A DNA stretch of 64,000 nucleotides from contig JAFWHB010000031.1 in NCBI GenBank assembly GCA_017512145.1, forward strand, positions 62,001-126,000, written 5' to 3'. Under the pieces are notes generated by a model. The model made no database searches. It worked only from the letters and a program-made list of their open reading frames with translations, and was not told where the DNA came from. The stretch's first letter is position 1, and every line of letters starts with the position of its first letter. Below are positions 35,769 through 44,199 of the stretch, piece by piece. Both the position numbers and the translations under genes were made by a program. Source of the stretch: Mogibacterium sp. (GTDB lineage: Bacteria; Bacillota; Clostridia; Peptostreptococcales; Anaerovoracaceae).

Positions 35769-36260
35769 TTATGCCTCACGTGCTTCAGCTGCATCGAGGA
35801 ACTGATCAAAGGCATCCGAAGCGGACTGCTCCAGAGTGAGCTTCTCCATTGCGCCTGTGACCATATCGGTGATCTCTTTCTGTGCTGAAGCGATTATTTC
35901 TTCTTTCTCTCTGTTAGCCTCAATGCGAGCGTCACTTACTATCTTCTCAGCATCGGCCTTGGCAGCCGCGATCTGACGCTCTCTCGACGCCTCAAGTTCC
36001 TTGTTCAGCTTGGTCCTCTCGGCTCTGGTCTCTTCATCAAAGGCCCTGACCTTGTCTGCATATGCTGTCTTGGATTCCTCTGCGGCTCTGAGATTGTCCT
36101 CTGCCGCCTTATCCATGTCAGCATAATGCTTCTCTCTTTGCTCCATATAGTTCTTAACAGGCTTGTAGAGCAGAATATACAGAGCTCCGAAGAGGATCGT
36201 GAAGTTGAACAGGTGGAGCAGTATCTGCTGCCAGTCTATATTAAGTGGTATACCTGTCAT
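35769..36260 (-). CDS. atpF: F-type ATP synthase subunit b
   Basis: 163 residues, standard. One N-terminal membrane helix (about 10-30, ILLHLFNFTILFGALYILLY) and a long charged coiled coil to the C-terminus make the peripheral stalk that connects Fo to F1 through delta. RBS GGGAG before ATG 36260. It ends 3 bases before the delta-alpha fusion; b therefore must bind the fused delta domain. It carries no extra delta part of its own. Confidence 0.95.
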   Translation of the reverse strand: MTGIPLNIDWQQILLHLFNFTILFGALYILLYKPVKNYMEQREKHYADMDKAAEDNLRAAEESKTAYADKVRAFDEETRAERTKLNKELEASRERQIAAAKADAEKIVSDARIEANREKEEIIASAQKEITDMVTGAMEKLTLEQSASDAFDQFLDAAEAREA

Positions 36261-36289
36261 CTTGATTACTCCCTGCTATATACGATGTC

Positions 36290-36661
36290 CTACAATACGA
36301 AGATTATGAGTATTACAACGAGCAAAGCGTAGATGATCGCCGTCTCTATGAATACAAGTCCCAGCATGAAACTCGTCCTGATCTTGCCGTCTGCCTCAGG
36401 CTGACGTGAAATACCCTCGGCTGCTTTGCCGCCAGAGATACCCATGCCGATACCGCCGCCGCATGCCGCAAGTCCGATAGCGATTCCGGCTGCGATAGCC
36501 TTCATTCCTGTGGTATTGTCTGTTGCCTCAGCTGTTACCTGAGTTGTCTCTGCTGCAGCTCCTGTGTCAGCGAAAGCTCCGACAGTAGCGATCATTCCCA
36601 TTACTATGATCACAAAGCCGAGTACCAGTGCAAGTCTTGCCATTTTCTTTGAGTTAAGCAT
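36290..36661 (-). CDS. atpE: F-type ATP synthase subunit c with N-terminal extension
   Basis: 123 residues against the usual 70-90. The normal hairpin spans about 53-123: first helix with GGGIGMGISGGKAAEGISRQPEADG, second with the ion-binding Glu106 (GLVFIETAIIYALL). In front lies an extra hydrophobic helix (about 9-28) and a Thr/Ala-rich linker starting AFADTGAAAETT, which looks like a signal peptide with a possible AFA cleavage point. Of the sodium-site residues known in Ilyobacter, Glu, Thr (for Ser) and Tyr111 are kept but the Gln is Met73, so the coupling ion cannot be decided. Fo rotor ring in the membrane. Confidence 0.94.
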   Translation of the reverse strand: MLNSKKMARLALVLGFVIIVMGMIATVGAFADTGAAAETTQVTAEATDNTTGMKAIAAGIAIGLAACGGGIGMGISGGKAAEGISRQPEADGKIRTSFMLGLVFIETAIIYALLVVILIIFVL

Positions 36662-36685
36662 TTTCGTTATCCTCCATTATATGTG

Positions 36686-37543
36686 TCATGCAGCGGCATT
36701 GGCCTTGCTGCTTTTCCTGCGGTGTTTCTTCTCTCTTGGCGGCTTAGGTGTGTTGTCTGATACCTGTCCGTAGAAGAGTGATGTCAGCATCGTGAGTACG
36801 TATGCCTGGATCAGTGCGTGGAGCAAAGTGAACAGAACTCCAACGAGAACCGGCAGTACATAGCTGAGTGCTGAGTAATAATATACAAGCTCGGTTACAA
36901 GAGCTCCTGAGAGCAGGGCTCCGAACAATCTGAAGCTCAGTGAGATCGGGAGTGAGTACTCCTTGAGTGTCTTGCCTATACCCTTGATGCCATTACCGGC
37001 TATGCCTCCTGACATAATTACAAGGTATGAAAGACATCCCATCATGATCGCTCCGTTGATATCCGAGAGCGGTGCCGGCAGCGATATCGATCTTCCTGCA
37101 GTGGTGACAGCCTGTACACCGAATAGCTCGAACAGAGTGCCCGTGAATATATATGCACCTGCAGCGAAGATATATGCTCCAAGGAACTTGTTGATCTTCG
37201 AATTACCCTTAGCCATCCCGTCAAACAGTCCGACTATTGTCTCAAGAACAAGCTGTATCTTGCCAGGTACCGGTTTGAACTTAGGTATTATGAAGATCCT
37301 GCAGATAAGAGCCAGCAGTATCAGGAATCCACTTACGATGAATCCCGCAAGCAGCCCCGGATTGACATCCATTAGGCCGAACAGGCTCACTTTATTAAGA
37401 TCATGCAGTACAGCATCGCGCATCACCGACTGTATCGGCTCCTCTTCCGTGCCTCCGCCGCCTGTAAATATAGCAGCCAGCATGAATATAAGAGCTATCA
37501 CAGCGAAGATGACGGCTGTCCTCCGTCTCTCCCGCTTATTCAT
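36686..37543 (-). CDS. atpB: F-type ATP synthase subunit a, extended at both ends
   Basis: 285 residues, longer than the 220-250 usual in Bacillota. The essential Arg205 is in SLPISLSFRLFGALLSGALV, and the last helices (VLFTLLHALIQAYVLTMLTSLFY) are normal. An extra N-terminal basic start and hydrophobic helix (about 9-27) precede an acidic GGGGTEEEPIQS stretch, and the C-terminus ends in a cationic tail (PKPPREKKHRRKSSKANAAA, about 266-285). Subunit a forms the proton or sodium half-channels. First gene of the atp operon; no atpI in front. RBS GGAGGAG before ATG 37543. Confidence 0.95.
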   Translation of the reverse strand: MNKRERRRTAVIFAVIALIFMLAAIFTGGGGTEEEPIQSVMRDAVLHDLNKVSLFGLMDVNPGLLAGFIVSGFLILLALICRIFIIPKFKPVPGKIQLVLETIVGLFDGMAKGNSKINKFLGAYIFAAGAYIFTGTLFELFGVQAVTTAGRSISLPAPLSDINGAIMMGCLSYLVIMSGGIAGNGIKGIGKTLKEYSLPISLSFRLFGALLSGALVTELVYYYSALSYVLPVLVGVLFTLLHALIQAYVLTMLTSLFYGQVSDNTPKPPREKKHRRKSSKANAAA

Positions 37544-37570
37544 TAATGAATCTCCTCCATCAAATATAAA

Positions 37571-37619
37571 ATAACCGCCTGAGTATAACAGACATATATC
37601 TGTTATAAGTCGAGGCGGT
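37571..37619 (-). promoter_or_regulatory. Large leader hairpin before atpB (possible attenuator)
   Basis: Outer arms ACCGCCT (37574-37580) and AGGCGGT (37613-37619) enclose a second perfect pair TATAACAG (37584-37591) and CTGTTATA (37600-37607). On the minus strand it lies between the atp promoter and atpB and is followed by TTATTTTATATTT, so it may terminate part of the transcripts or protect the mRNA 5' end. Confidence 0.6.
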
Positions 37620-37660
37620 CGTTATTCTCCGTTTATATGGCCGTCCAGGCTCCGCAGTGA

Positions 37661-37688
37661 ATTATACCACTAATGAAAAACAATGCAA
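37661..37688 (-). promoter_or_regulatory. atp operon promoter
   Basis: Minus-strand TTGCAT (37688-37683), 16-base spacer, TATAAT (37666-37661). Confidence 0.7.
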
Positions 37689-37696
37689 GTAAAAAT

Positions 37697-37713
37697 AATG
37701 ACCGATGGTCATT
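37697..37713. promoter_or_regulatory. Palindrome just upstream of the atp promoter
   Basis: Perfect 7-base arms AATGACC and GGTCATT with GAT between, ending 9 bases before the -35. The shape is that of an operator of a dimeric regulator (TetR-like spacing). Regulator unknown. Confidence 0.45.
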
Positions 37714-37755
37714 TTATTAATCGCATATTACTCCAACACAGAAGGATAAAACAAC

Positions 37756-37782
37756 AGGCCGGAAACCTTATGTCTCCGGCCT
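37756..37782 (-). terminator. Terminator after pta
   Basis: AGGCCGGA (37756-37763) and TCCGGCCT (37775-37782) arms, minus-strand followed by GTTGTTTTATCC. Confidence 0.8.
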
Positions 37783-37815
37783 TGTCATTAATTATTGTTA
37801 TTATCTGGTTAAGAA

Positions 37816-38826
37816 TTACAGTGCTGCTGTGATGATGGACATTCTGTAAACTTCCTCTGCATCGCATCCACGTGAGAGGTCATTGATAGGAGCATTGAGT
37901 CCGAGAAGGATCGGACCATATGCTGCGTATCCGCCGAGTCTCTGAGCGATCTTGTAACCAATGTTACCAGCCTCGATGAGTGGGAATACGAATGTGTTAG
38001 CATATCCAGCTACCTCTGATCCAGGGAACTTGAGCTGTCCTACTGTTGGGGAAACAGCTGCGTCGAACTGCATCTCGCCGTCGATCTTCATCTCTGGGTT
38101 GAGCTCCTTAGCGATCTTGGTTGCCTCAGCGGAGAGTGCAACTGTGCCGCCCTTGCCGGATCCCTTAGTTGAGAAGCTGAGCATTGCAACCTTAGGGTCG
38201 ATACCAAAGATTCTTGCGCACTTCTCGATCTCTACTGCTACCTCTGCAAGCTTCTGAGCGCCTGTGAATGTAACGTTGCCTTCCTTGTCCTTGCTGTCCT
38301 GATAGTCGAGGTTTACAGCGCAGTCTCCCATTGCGATAGTGCGGAGATTCTCATCGCCGAAGTCTCTGTTGAGGATGAAGCAGGAGCTTACGAGGTGAGC
38401 GCCAGGCTTGGTCTTAACGAGCTGAAGTGCAGGACGGATTGTGTCTGCTGTTGAGTAAGTAGCTCCTCCGAGCAGGCAGTCAGCCTTGCCCATCTTAACG
38501 AGCATAGTTCCGAAGTAGTTGCCCTTGAGAAGGTTAGCTCTGCATTCCTCAGCGGTCATCTTGCCCTTACGGAGCTCGACCATCTTCTCTACCATCTCTT
38601 CCATTCCTTCGTAAGTCTCTGGATCGATGATCTCAGCGCCGTCAATGTTGAAGCCCTTAGCTGCAGCTGCTGCCTTAACCTCATCAACGTTACCTACAAG
38701 AACAACACCCATCAGTCCCTCAGCGAGAAGTCTGGAAGCAGCTTCCTGGATACGTGCATCAGTACCTTCTGTAAATACGATCTTCTTAGGCTGTGATTTA
38801 ACCTTTTCTATGAGTTTATCAAACAT
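37816..38826 (-). CDS. pta: Phosphate acetyltransferase
   Basis: 336 residues from ATG 38826, preferred over TTG 38832 because GGAG lies 8 bases from the ATG. Converts acetyl-CoA and phosphate to acetyl-phosphate, the step before ATP formation by acetate kinase. Family landmarks: FTEGTDARIQEAASRLLAEG near the start, the AMGDCAVNLDYQ segment, MLSFSTKGSGKGG, and the C-terminal YAAYGPILLGLNAPINDLSRGCD. Strong codon bias and a good promoter suggest high expression. No ackA is adjacent. Confidence 0.96.
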   Translation of the reverse strand: MFDKLIEKVKSQPKKIVFTEGTDARIQEAASRLLAEGLMGVVLVGNVDEVKAAAAAKGFNIDGAEIIDPETYEGMEEMVEKMVELRKGKMTAEECRANLLKGNYFGTMLVKMGKADCLLGGATYSTADTIRPALQLVKTKPGAHLVSSCFILNRDFGDENLRTIAMGDCAVNLDYQDSKDKEGNVTFTGAQKLAEVAVEIEKCARIFGIDPKVAMLSFSTKGSGKGGTVALSAEATKIAKELNPEMKIDGEMQFDAAVSPTVGQLKFPGSEVAGYANTFVFPLIEAGNIGYKIAQRLGGYAAYGPILLGLNAPINDLSRGCDAEEVYRMSIITAAL

Positions 38827-38896
38827 ATTCAAGTCTCCATTCGATTAAACAATGCTATTGAATCCGCCCGGCATTTCATAACCGCCGAACATTAAA

Positions 38897-38925
38897 ATTA
38901 TAAATCATAGTCGGATCTATTTCAA
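38897..38925 (-). promoter_or_regulatory. pta promoter
   Basis: Minus-strand TTGAAA (38925-38920), 17-base spacer, TATAAT (38902-38897). About 70 bases of leader precede the ATG. Confidence 0.8.
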
Positions 38926-38942
38926 TAATTCAAGATCCCTTA

Positions 38943-41576
38943 CTATTCGATTGTTGCTGTCAGGACCTCAGTCTCCATGTCTCTCTGATATATATCTGTG
39001 AGGACTCCGAAGAACTCATATTCTCCGACCTCAAGAGGCTCATCTCTCGAAACGAGTTTGTCCTGAGATGTTACAGTAATTGCCCTTCCGTAAGGCTCTG
39101 TCTTTACAAAGTTGCCTTCGGCATCATAGTAATCAAAGAGGAATTCGACCTTATCACCTGTCTGCAGCTCACCAAATCCCCTCTCCATGAATGCCAGTGG
39201 ATTGTCATCTTCTGTATATCCGATGATGTGTCCTTTTGCAGGCTGCGTGGATTCATCCGGAACAGGCTCCCATTCAATATACAGAGTTATGTCCTTTTCT
39301 CCATTGAGCCTTGCCTTGGCTGTTCCGTTGTAGATTATTCCATCGTCAGTAGTACGCGGAGTTCCTGCATCATAGCAGACAAGTCTGTGGTTGACAAATA
39401 TCCACTTTCCATCAAGTGCAAAGATCGGATGTCCCTCTGCAGTCTTTCCGTCAACATGATCGTATCCGATGAATCTGCGGAGTCCGTCCTCTGTCTCCTG
39501 ATATGCTGCGATTCTTGATTCAAGAATGATTGCCCATGTATTGTCATCGAGCTCAGGGACATAGCCGCCTTCTGTTTCGAGAAGCGGGATGTCGATATAC
39601 AGGTCTGTGGTGTTATAGTCTTCGAAGCCTTCAACATACCAGTCATGCCTGGTCATTTCCGAGATCGCAGATGCCAGCGGCTCAGGCAGTGAGTCTATGT
39701 TTTCGAAAGTACGCTGCGCCTGACTTACCAAAATGCTGCCGACTTTGTCCATAGCTTCCATCTCGCTCTTGTAGCCCGCTGATTTGTACTGATCATGTGT
39801 CAGCTGGTAAGACGAGAAGCCTCTGTATGGAATCGTTACAGATAATCCATTGATTCCCTGTGCAGCAATACTGCTCCTGCTGGCTATGCAGGCCTGGACC
39901 TTGCGGTCTAGTTTGTCTAATGCTTCATCAGTTGCGACAGTGTCATCCGAATCTGCGCTCTTGAGTTTGCTGATAAAGTCAGACAGGTCTACCTGCTCAC
40001 CATCTCCGAATTCATACGAGTAAGCTCTGGCTGCTGAGAAGTCAGCGAAGATCGTATGATCATCAGCGAGATTATTATTGACTTTCTTGAATAATTTGGC
40101 GAGATCTTTGTATGCGGATCTTACCAGAGTAAGATCGACCATCGACAGCGAGAATCCTGAATTGTCTTTGTCCGTAAATGCAGTCTGATTCAGCTTGTCA
40201 TAGCTTGTTACCATCATCTTGCCGAACTCCTCTGTTGGCAGGGTAGGATCTTCTGCAAGTTTGCCGAATGCAGCAGTATAGTACCAGCCAGTTGATGGTT
40301 CGGATTCCTGTGAACCAAGATAATAGTCTGCATATGGCTCAAGCTGATTAGCAATCTCGATATTCTGCATCAGGCAGGCATCGAAGCCTATAACATCGAA
40401 CTTCACGCCGGAGTCTCTGATTGCGCCAACTATTTCGCTGACGCTGAGTCCACCCTCTCCTGTAGGACTATTAGTTCTAGGATTGTTGAAGTCATCACCA
40501 TATCCGTAGGTCAGTCCACCGCCGTGATCCCATAATACCAGAATATACCTGTCTGCAGGATAGTTCTCTTTGGTCCAGTTGATGAAATCAAGCAGATTCT
40601 GCGGCTCAGTCATACAGAGCTTGCTGCTGAGTCCTTCGGCCTTCTCGACTTTGCCGCCTTTGACTGTATATCTTCCGACGGTATTATCTGCAATGCCTCT
40701 GGTGAACCATCTCGAGGAACCACCAGTCTGCATGACGAAGGTAAGCGCATCGCCTTTGGTTGTAGCGTCTATCATTTCGCCGATGTTGATCGAGGCGGCG
40801 CCGATCGAATCCTCAAGATTTGAACCTATTACGTAGTTCATTACGACTACATTCTCATCGCCTGAATGATCCGGGAAGAAATAATCTCTGCTCCTCAGGC
40901 CGGCTATCTCAGCCTGGTAATCAGCCCCAAGCGTGTCTTCGCGGTCCAGATAATCCTCTGTCTCAGTAAGGCCTGCTACCTTGTCCTGTATCTCACGATT
41001 AACGGATTCAGCAATAGGTCTCAGAGGTCTGACCTGCATGGTCACGAAGAAACATACTCCGACAAGAGCAGCAGCCTCGGCCAGAGAAATCACCACGAGT
41101 GCAACCCTTCTGAAAAGCTTGCCCTTGCGGTGCTTGCCATCTTCCGGATACAAAGGCTTGCCAAGATACCAGCTCTTGCCGAATCCGAGAACAGGCAGGA
41201 ATATGAAAGGAAGCAGCATGAGTCCGATTCTGAAGAAAACGCCCTTGCCGAACTGCTTGCCAAGCTTCCAGTAGAGCCTGCACAGCATTACTCCGTATAC
41301 AATGAAGGCTACATCCCTCAGCATCATGGTGTACTCAAGGTTCCTGCGGAGATAGAAGGCAGTGATCATCATCATCACAAATACTGCCATCGGCCTCCAG
41401 AAAGATCTCATTCTGCGGAAGAGGTCTTTGGACATCTCCATTTCGCCGAAAGCCGGGATGATTCCCATGAATTTATTCTTGCCCATCTTATCCAGGATCC
41501 TGATGTATGAAATGATCTGGATGATAAGCGGCACGACCCATTGAATCGGTTTTGCAAAGCAGTATAGACTCAGCAT
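38943..41576 (-). CDS. Membrane-anchored clostripain family (C11) cysteine peptidase
   Basis: 877 residues. The N-terminal 190 residues hold about five membrane helices (PIQWVVPLIIQIISYIRILD onward) of the kind found in small DUF5684-like proteins. The following extracellular part is a C11 clostripain domain: catalytic His in YILVLWDHGGGLTYGYGDD (about 348) and catalytic Cys in DVIGFDACLMQNIEIA (about 400). C11 enzymes cut after Arg or Lys and often self-activate. The C-terminal 230 residues form a beta-rich region of unknown role. No secretion signal other than the membrane block, so the peptidase should be tethered on the cell surface. RBS AGGAGGGG before ATG 41576. Confidence 0.85.
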   Translation of the reverse strand: MLSLYCFAKPIQWVVPLIIQIISYIRILDKMGKNKFMGIIPAFGEMEMSKDLFRRMRSFWRPMAVFVMMMITAFYLRRNLEYTMMLRDVAFIVYGVMLCRLYWKLGKQFGKGVFFRIGLMLLPFIFLPVLGFGKSWYLGKPLYPEDGKHRKGKLFRRVALVVISLAEAAALVGVCFFVTMQVRPLRPIAESVNREIQDKVAGLTETEDYLDREDTLGADYQAEIAGLRSRDYFFPDHSGDENVVVMNYVIGSNLEDSIGAASINIGEMIDATTKGDALTFVMQTGGSSRWFTRGIADNTVGRYTVKGGKVEKAEGLSSKLCMTEPQNLLDFINWTKENYPADRYILVLWDHGGGLTYGYGDDFNNPRTNSPTGEGGLSVSEIVGAIRDSGVKFDVIGFDACLMQNIEIANQLEPYADYYLGSQESEPSTGWYYTAAFGKLAEDPTLPTEEFGKMMVTSYDKLNQTAFTDKDNSGFSLSMVDLTLVRSAYKDLAKLFKKVNNNLADDHTIFADFSAARAYSYEFGDGEQVDLSDFISKLKSADSDDTVATDEALDKLDRKVQACIASRSSIAAQGINGLSVTIPYRGFSSYQLTHDQYKSAGYKSEMEAMDKVGSILVSQAQRTFENIDSLPEPLASAISEMTRHDWYVEGFEDYNTTDLYIDIPLLETEGGYVPELDDNTWAIILESRIAAYQETEDGLRRFIGYDHVDGKTAEGHPIFALDGKWIFVNHRLVCYDAGTPRTTDDGIIYNGTAKARLNGEKDITLYIEWEPVPDESTQPAKGHIIGYTEDDNPLAFMERGFGELQTGDKVEFLFDYYDAEGNFVKTEPYGRAITVTSQDKLVSRDEPLEVGEYEFFGVLTDIYQRDMETEVLTATIE

Positions 41577-41600
41577 ACGCCCCTCCTTAGATAGATAGTG

Positions 41601-42473
41601 TTACGTTGCATCAGGCTCAGCGGTTCTGACCCTGACAGTTATCATCACGCCTATGAAAACGATTATGATCCCGGCGATCTGCCTGAGGCTGATAGGCTCG
41701 CCGAGCAACATATATGAGAATAATGCTACAAATACAGGCTCTGCAGCATATATGAGTGTCGTGTGACTGGTCGGACTCAGCTTCTCTGCTGATGTCTGGA
41801 GTATGAAGCCAAGAGCTCCGCACCCGAGCGCCAGATACAGGAGCTGCCCCCAGCCTGCAGGACTTGCAGGTAGCCTGAAGCTGTCCTCAAGCAGAAAAGC
41901 AAATATGAATCCATATATCGAAACAAAGAATAGCTGGAAAGTCCCAAGTACTATCGGATCATGCTGATGAGCATATCTCTCCGTATAGAGCATCTGAAAT
42001 GAGTAGAAGAACGCACTCAGGATGCATATCAGGTCGCCATAGTTAAGTGTAAACCTCCCCGAGAGGCACATAAGGCCCACTCCTATGAGAGTAATGATCA
42101 CGCTGGCGATCTGCCTCCCGTCAGGGATTACTTTGTCCTGCACAAGAATTATAAGCGGAGTGAAGAATGCGACAAGACTCATCATGAATCCCGCATTGGA
42201 TGCTGTAGTGTACTTGCATCCGACAACCATGCACAGATATGAAACAAAGAGGAATGTCCCAATCACCCATGAATGTATCGCAGTGCTCCGGTCAAGCGAC
42301 GCATATCTTCGTCTGAACACAATGAAACAGACCGCGAATGCGATCAGAAATCTGAGAGCTACCATATTGTATACTTCGAGCTCAGCCAGGATCTGTTTGG
42401 AGAAGATCGTCATTGCTCCGAAGATCATGGTAGCCGCCAGCATCATGAGGTCACCGGCCCAGTATCTCTTCAT
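41601..42473 (-). CDS. EamA/DMT superfamily transporter
   Basis: 290 residues, ten hydrophobic helices in two EamA repeats (MMLAATMIFGAMTIFSKQIL and the second starting near 150, LICILSAFFYSFQMLYTERY). The C-terminal TLIYAAEPVFVALFSYMLLGE is the usual EamA signature. Members export amino acids or metabolites. Substrate unknown. Lies 24 bases upstream of the clostripain gene and 53 bases after a second EamA gene. Confidence 0.9.
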   Translation of the reverse strand: MKRYWAGDLMMLAATMIFGAMTIFSKQILAELEVYNMVALRFLIAFAVCFIVFRRRYASLDRSTAIHSWVIGTFLFVSYLCMVVGCKYTTASNAGFMMSLVAFFTPLIILVQDKVIPDGRQIASVIITLIGVGLMCLSGRFTLNYGDLICILSAFFYSFQMLYTERYAHQHDPIVLGTFQLFFVSIYGFIFAFLLEDSFRLPASPAGWGQLLYLALGCGALGFILQTSAEKLSPTSHTTLIYAAEPVFVALFSYMLLGEPISLRQIAGIIIVFIGVMITVRVRTAEPDAT

Positions 42474-42526
42474 TCAGCCCCACTTTTTCAACAAATGATT
42501 ACTAATACTATTTTAGCACAAATCAG

Positions 42527-43384
42527 CTATATATTCAGAAGTATGAGTGCTGTAATAATAAGTCCGATCGCAAGCCACTGACGCCCTGTCATCTTCTCAT
42601 GGAAGAAGAATACCCCTGCTGCAGCGACAACGAGTATCGTGCAGACACTGTATGTCGGATAAACCACTATGGCAGGAAGATGTGAAAGCGACAGCAGTAC
42701 GAATCTTGCAGAATAATAATTCGGAACACCGATGCACAGTCCCGCAAGCACATCTGTAAATGTCAGCTTCTGTCCCTTGATGACTGCAGTGATTGAGCAG
42801 AGTATAAGCGCCATAGTGAATGTGTACAGGAGGAACTGGGAATTATACTCAGCCTTCCCTGTCTCCTCATACACCTTGGACATCGTATCACCGAGGCCGC
42901 CTACGAAGAGCAGCAGTATAAGCGCCTTAGGTGCTGTTATATTGCTCTTCTCAGATGTACTGCCGCCTGTATTCATGAAAATGATCGCGAAGACAGCCAG
43001 TATGATACCTGCGATCTGCATGATGCCCGGTTGCTCTCCGAATATCACTATTGCGGATAAAGTCGGCACTATAACGCCGAGCTTCATGAATGTCGATGGC
43101 ATTACAACACCATTCTTATGTATATTGTACTGGTATGTCAGGAATGAACTGACATAGAAGATGCCATTAATAAGGCCCAGGGCAATTGTCCTGGACCCAT
43201 CTGACAGAGGTACGATTACGCCCCCTTTTCCTGAACTGCTGATTGTATAAATAAGGCCCAGGATCAGGCAGGCTACGTAATTGACCGCAAGCGCCGAAAT
43301 ATTATTGCTGGTGCGGCCTTCACTGATACGCATGACAATAGCGATCAGCGCACTTGAAATAACTGCAAATATTAGATATATCAT
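42527..43384 (-). CDS. EamA/DMT superfamily transporter (second copy, divergent)
   Basis: 285 residues with ten predicted helices in two repeats (residues 1-135 and 150-285). It is only distantly similar to its neighbour, so the two are not a recent duplication. The VVYPTYSVCTILVVAAAGVFFF segment before the last helix is the EamA signature. The start ATG 43384 follows GAGGCGTAG, 9 bases after the TM2 gene. Substrate unknown. Confidence 0.87.
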   Translation of the reverse strand: MIYLIFAVISSALIAIVMRISEGRTSNNISALAVNYVACLILGLIYTISSSGKGGVIVPLSDGSRTIALGLINGIFYVSSFLTYQYNIHKNGVVMPSTFMKLGVIVPTLSAIVIFGEQPGIMQIAGIILAVFAIIFMNTGGSTSEKSNITAPKALILLLFVGGLGDTMSKVYEETGKAEYNSQFLLYTFTMALILCSITAVIKGQKLTFTDVLAGLCIGVPNYYSARFVLLSLSHLPAIVVYPTYSVCTILVVAAAGVFFFHEKMTGRQWLAIGLIITALILLNI

Positions 43385-43393
43385 CTACGCCTC

Positions 43394-43963
43394 TTACTCG
43401 ACCGATACATACTCTCCCATATTATCGAACAGTACATTATCGTCATACTTGTACTCGCCACTGTATGATTTGCCCATTGCGACCATGAGATCGGCAAGGT
43501 ACCAGAATCCGAATCCGCCAAATGTCAAGAGCTTGAGAAGTCCGAGTCCGACCTGACCTCTTACGAACCTGTCTCCGCCGTACATGCCCAGCATGAATGA
43601 GAACACCCATGTAAAGAGATGCTTGTTGATGAAGCGTGCGACTCTTACCCTGCGGCCGAACCTGTTGCGTCCGTACAGGCGTCCGTCATCTTCATATGCC
43701 TGCTCTCTGTACTGAGGCTCATAATACTGTGGTTCGTAGGTCTCTTCCTCAGGCTCTGCCGGTTCAGTCTCTACTTCCCATTCCATATTATCGATCTCGA
43801 CATCATAAGACGCATCAGGTGCCTCAGCCTGAGCTTTAGGTGCCTCAGCCTGTGCCTTAGGTGCCAGCGCCTTCTCTGTATTGTCGAACAAGTCCTCTAT
43901 TCTGTCTTTCTCTTCTTCTGTGAGCACTGCCTGAGCACCCTCTTTTAAATCAAAATCTGCCAT
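43394..43963 (-). CDS. TM2 domain-containing protein
   Basis: 189 residues. The N-terminal 95 are hydrophilic with a short Ala/Pro repeat (APKAQAEAPKAQAEAP, 34-49) and a Glu/Tyr-rich run (EPQYYEPQYREQAYEDD). The TM2 domain spans about 110-165: a first helix (HLFTWVFSFMLGMYGGDRF) with the conserved GxxGxDRF-like turn, then GLLKLLTFGGFGFWYLADL. TM2 proteins are small membrane proteins without firm function. RBS AAAGGAAATACAA before ATG 43963. Confidence 0.85.
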   Translation of the reverse strand: MADFDLKEGAQAVLTEEEKDRIEDLFDNTEKALAPKAQAEAPKAQAEAPDASYDVEIDNMEWEVETEPAEPEEETYEPQYYEPQYREQAYEDDGRLYGRNRFGRRVRVARFINKHLFTWVFSFMLGMYGGDRFVRGQVGLGLLKLLTFGGFGFWYLADLMVAMGKSYSGEYKYDDNVLFDNMGEYVSVE

Positions 43964-43989
43964 TTGTATTTCCTTTGTATTATTCAGCC

Positions 43990-44184
43990 TTAGAGCATTC
44001 CGAGTTTCTTAGCTTCTTCGATGTACTTAGGAAGATCCGCAAGTGATACCTCCACATTGTGCTCCTTAGCGAATGTCAGGAACTCTGTGATAGTGATCTT
44101 GCCGTCTTCGAGAATCTTCTCTACTTCTTTCCTGAGCTCAGGATCTGTTTCGTACTGCTTTACGAGTTCTTCTACTGTAGCCAT
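43990..44184 (-). CDS. 64-residue Nif11-like small protein
   Basis: 64 residues, acidic and helical. The pattern of a DPELRKEVEKILEDG helix followed by TFAKEHNVEVSLADLPKYIEE resembles the Nif11-type leader-peptide fold (helix, then phage-like FAKE-x-G/N-x-E-x-S-x-x-DL). There is no Gly-Gly cleavage site or core peptide, so it is not an obvious bacteriocin precursor. 15 bases separate it from the ABM monooxygenase gene upstream, 26 from the TM2 gene. Function unknown; the family link is tentative. Confidence 0.7.
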   Translation of the reverse strand: MATVEELVKQYETDPELRKEVEKILEDGKITITEFLTFAKEHNVEVSLADLPKYIEEAKKLGML

Positions 44185-44199
44185 AGTGTACCAGCCTTT

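Noticed and set aside
35765..35769. Delta-alpha fusion as a frameshift artefact of adjacent atpH and atpA
   Set aside because: The delta N-terminal domain is not found in any frame; only 3 bases separate atpF from the fused gene, and the frame is continuous.
36290..36661. Clear sodium-type ATP synthase call from subunit c
   Set aside because: The Glu-Thr...Tyr pattern is present but the first-helix Gln is Met, so the ion cannot be assigned.
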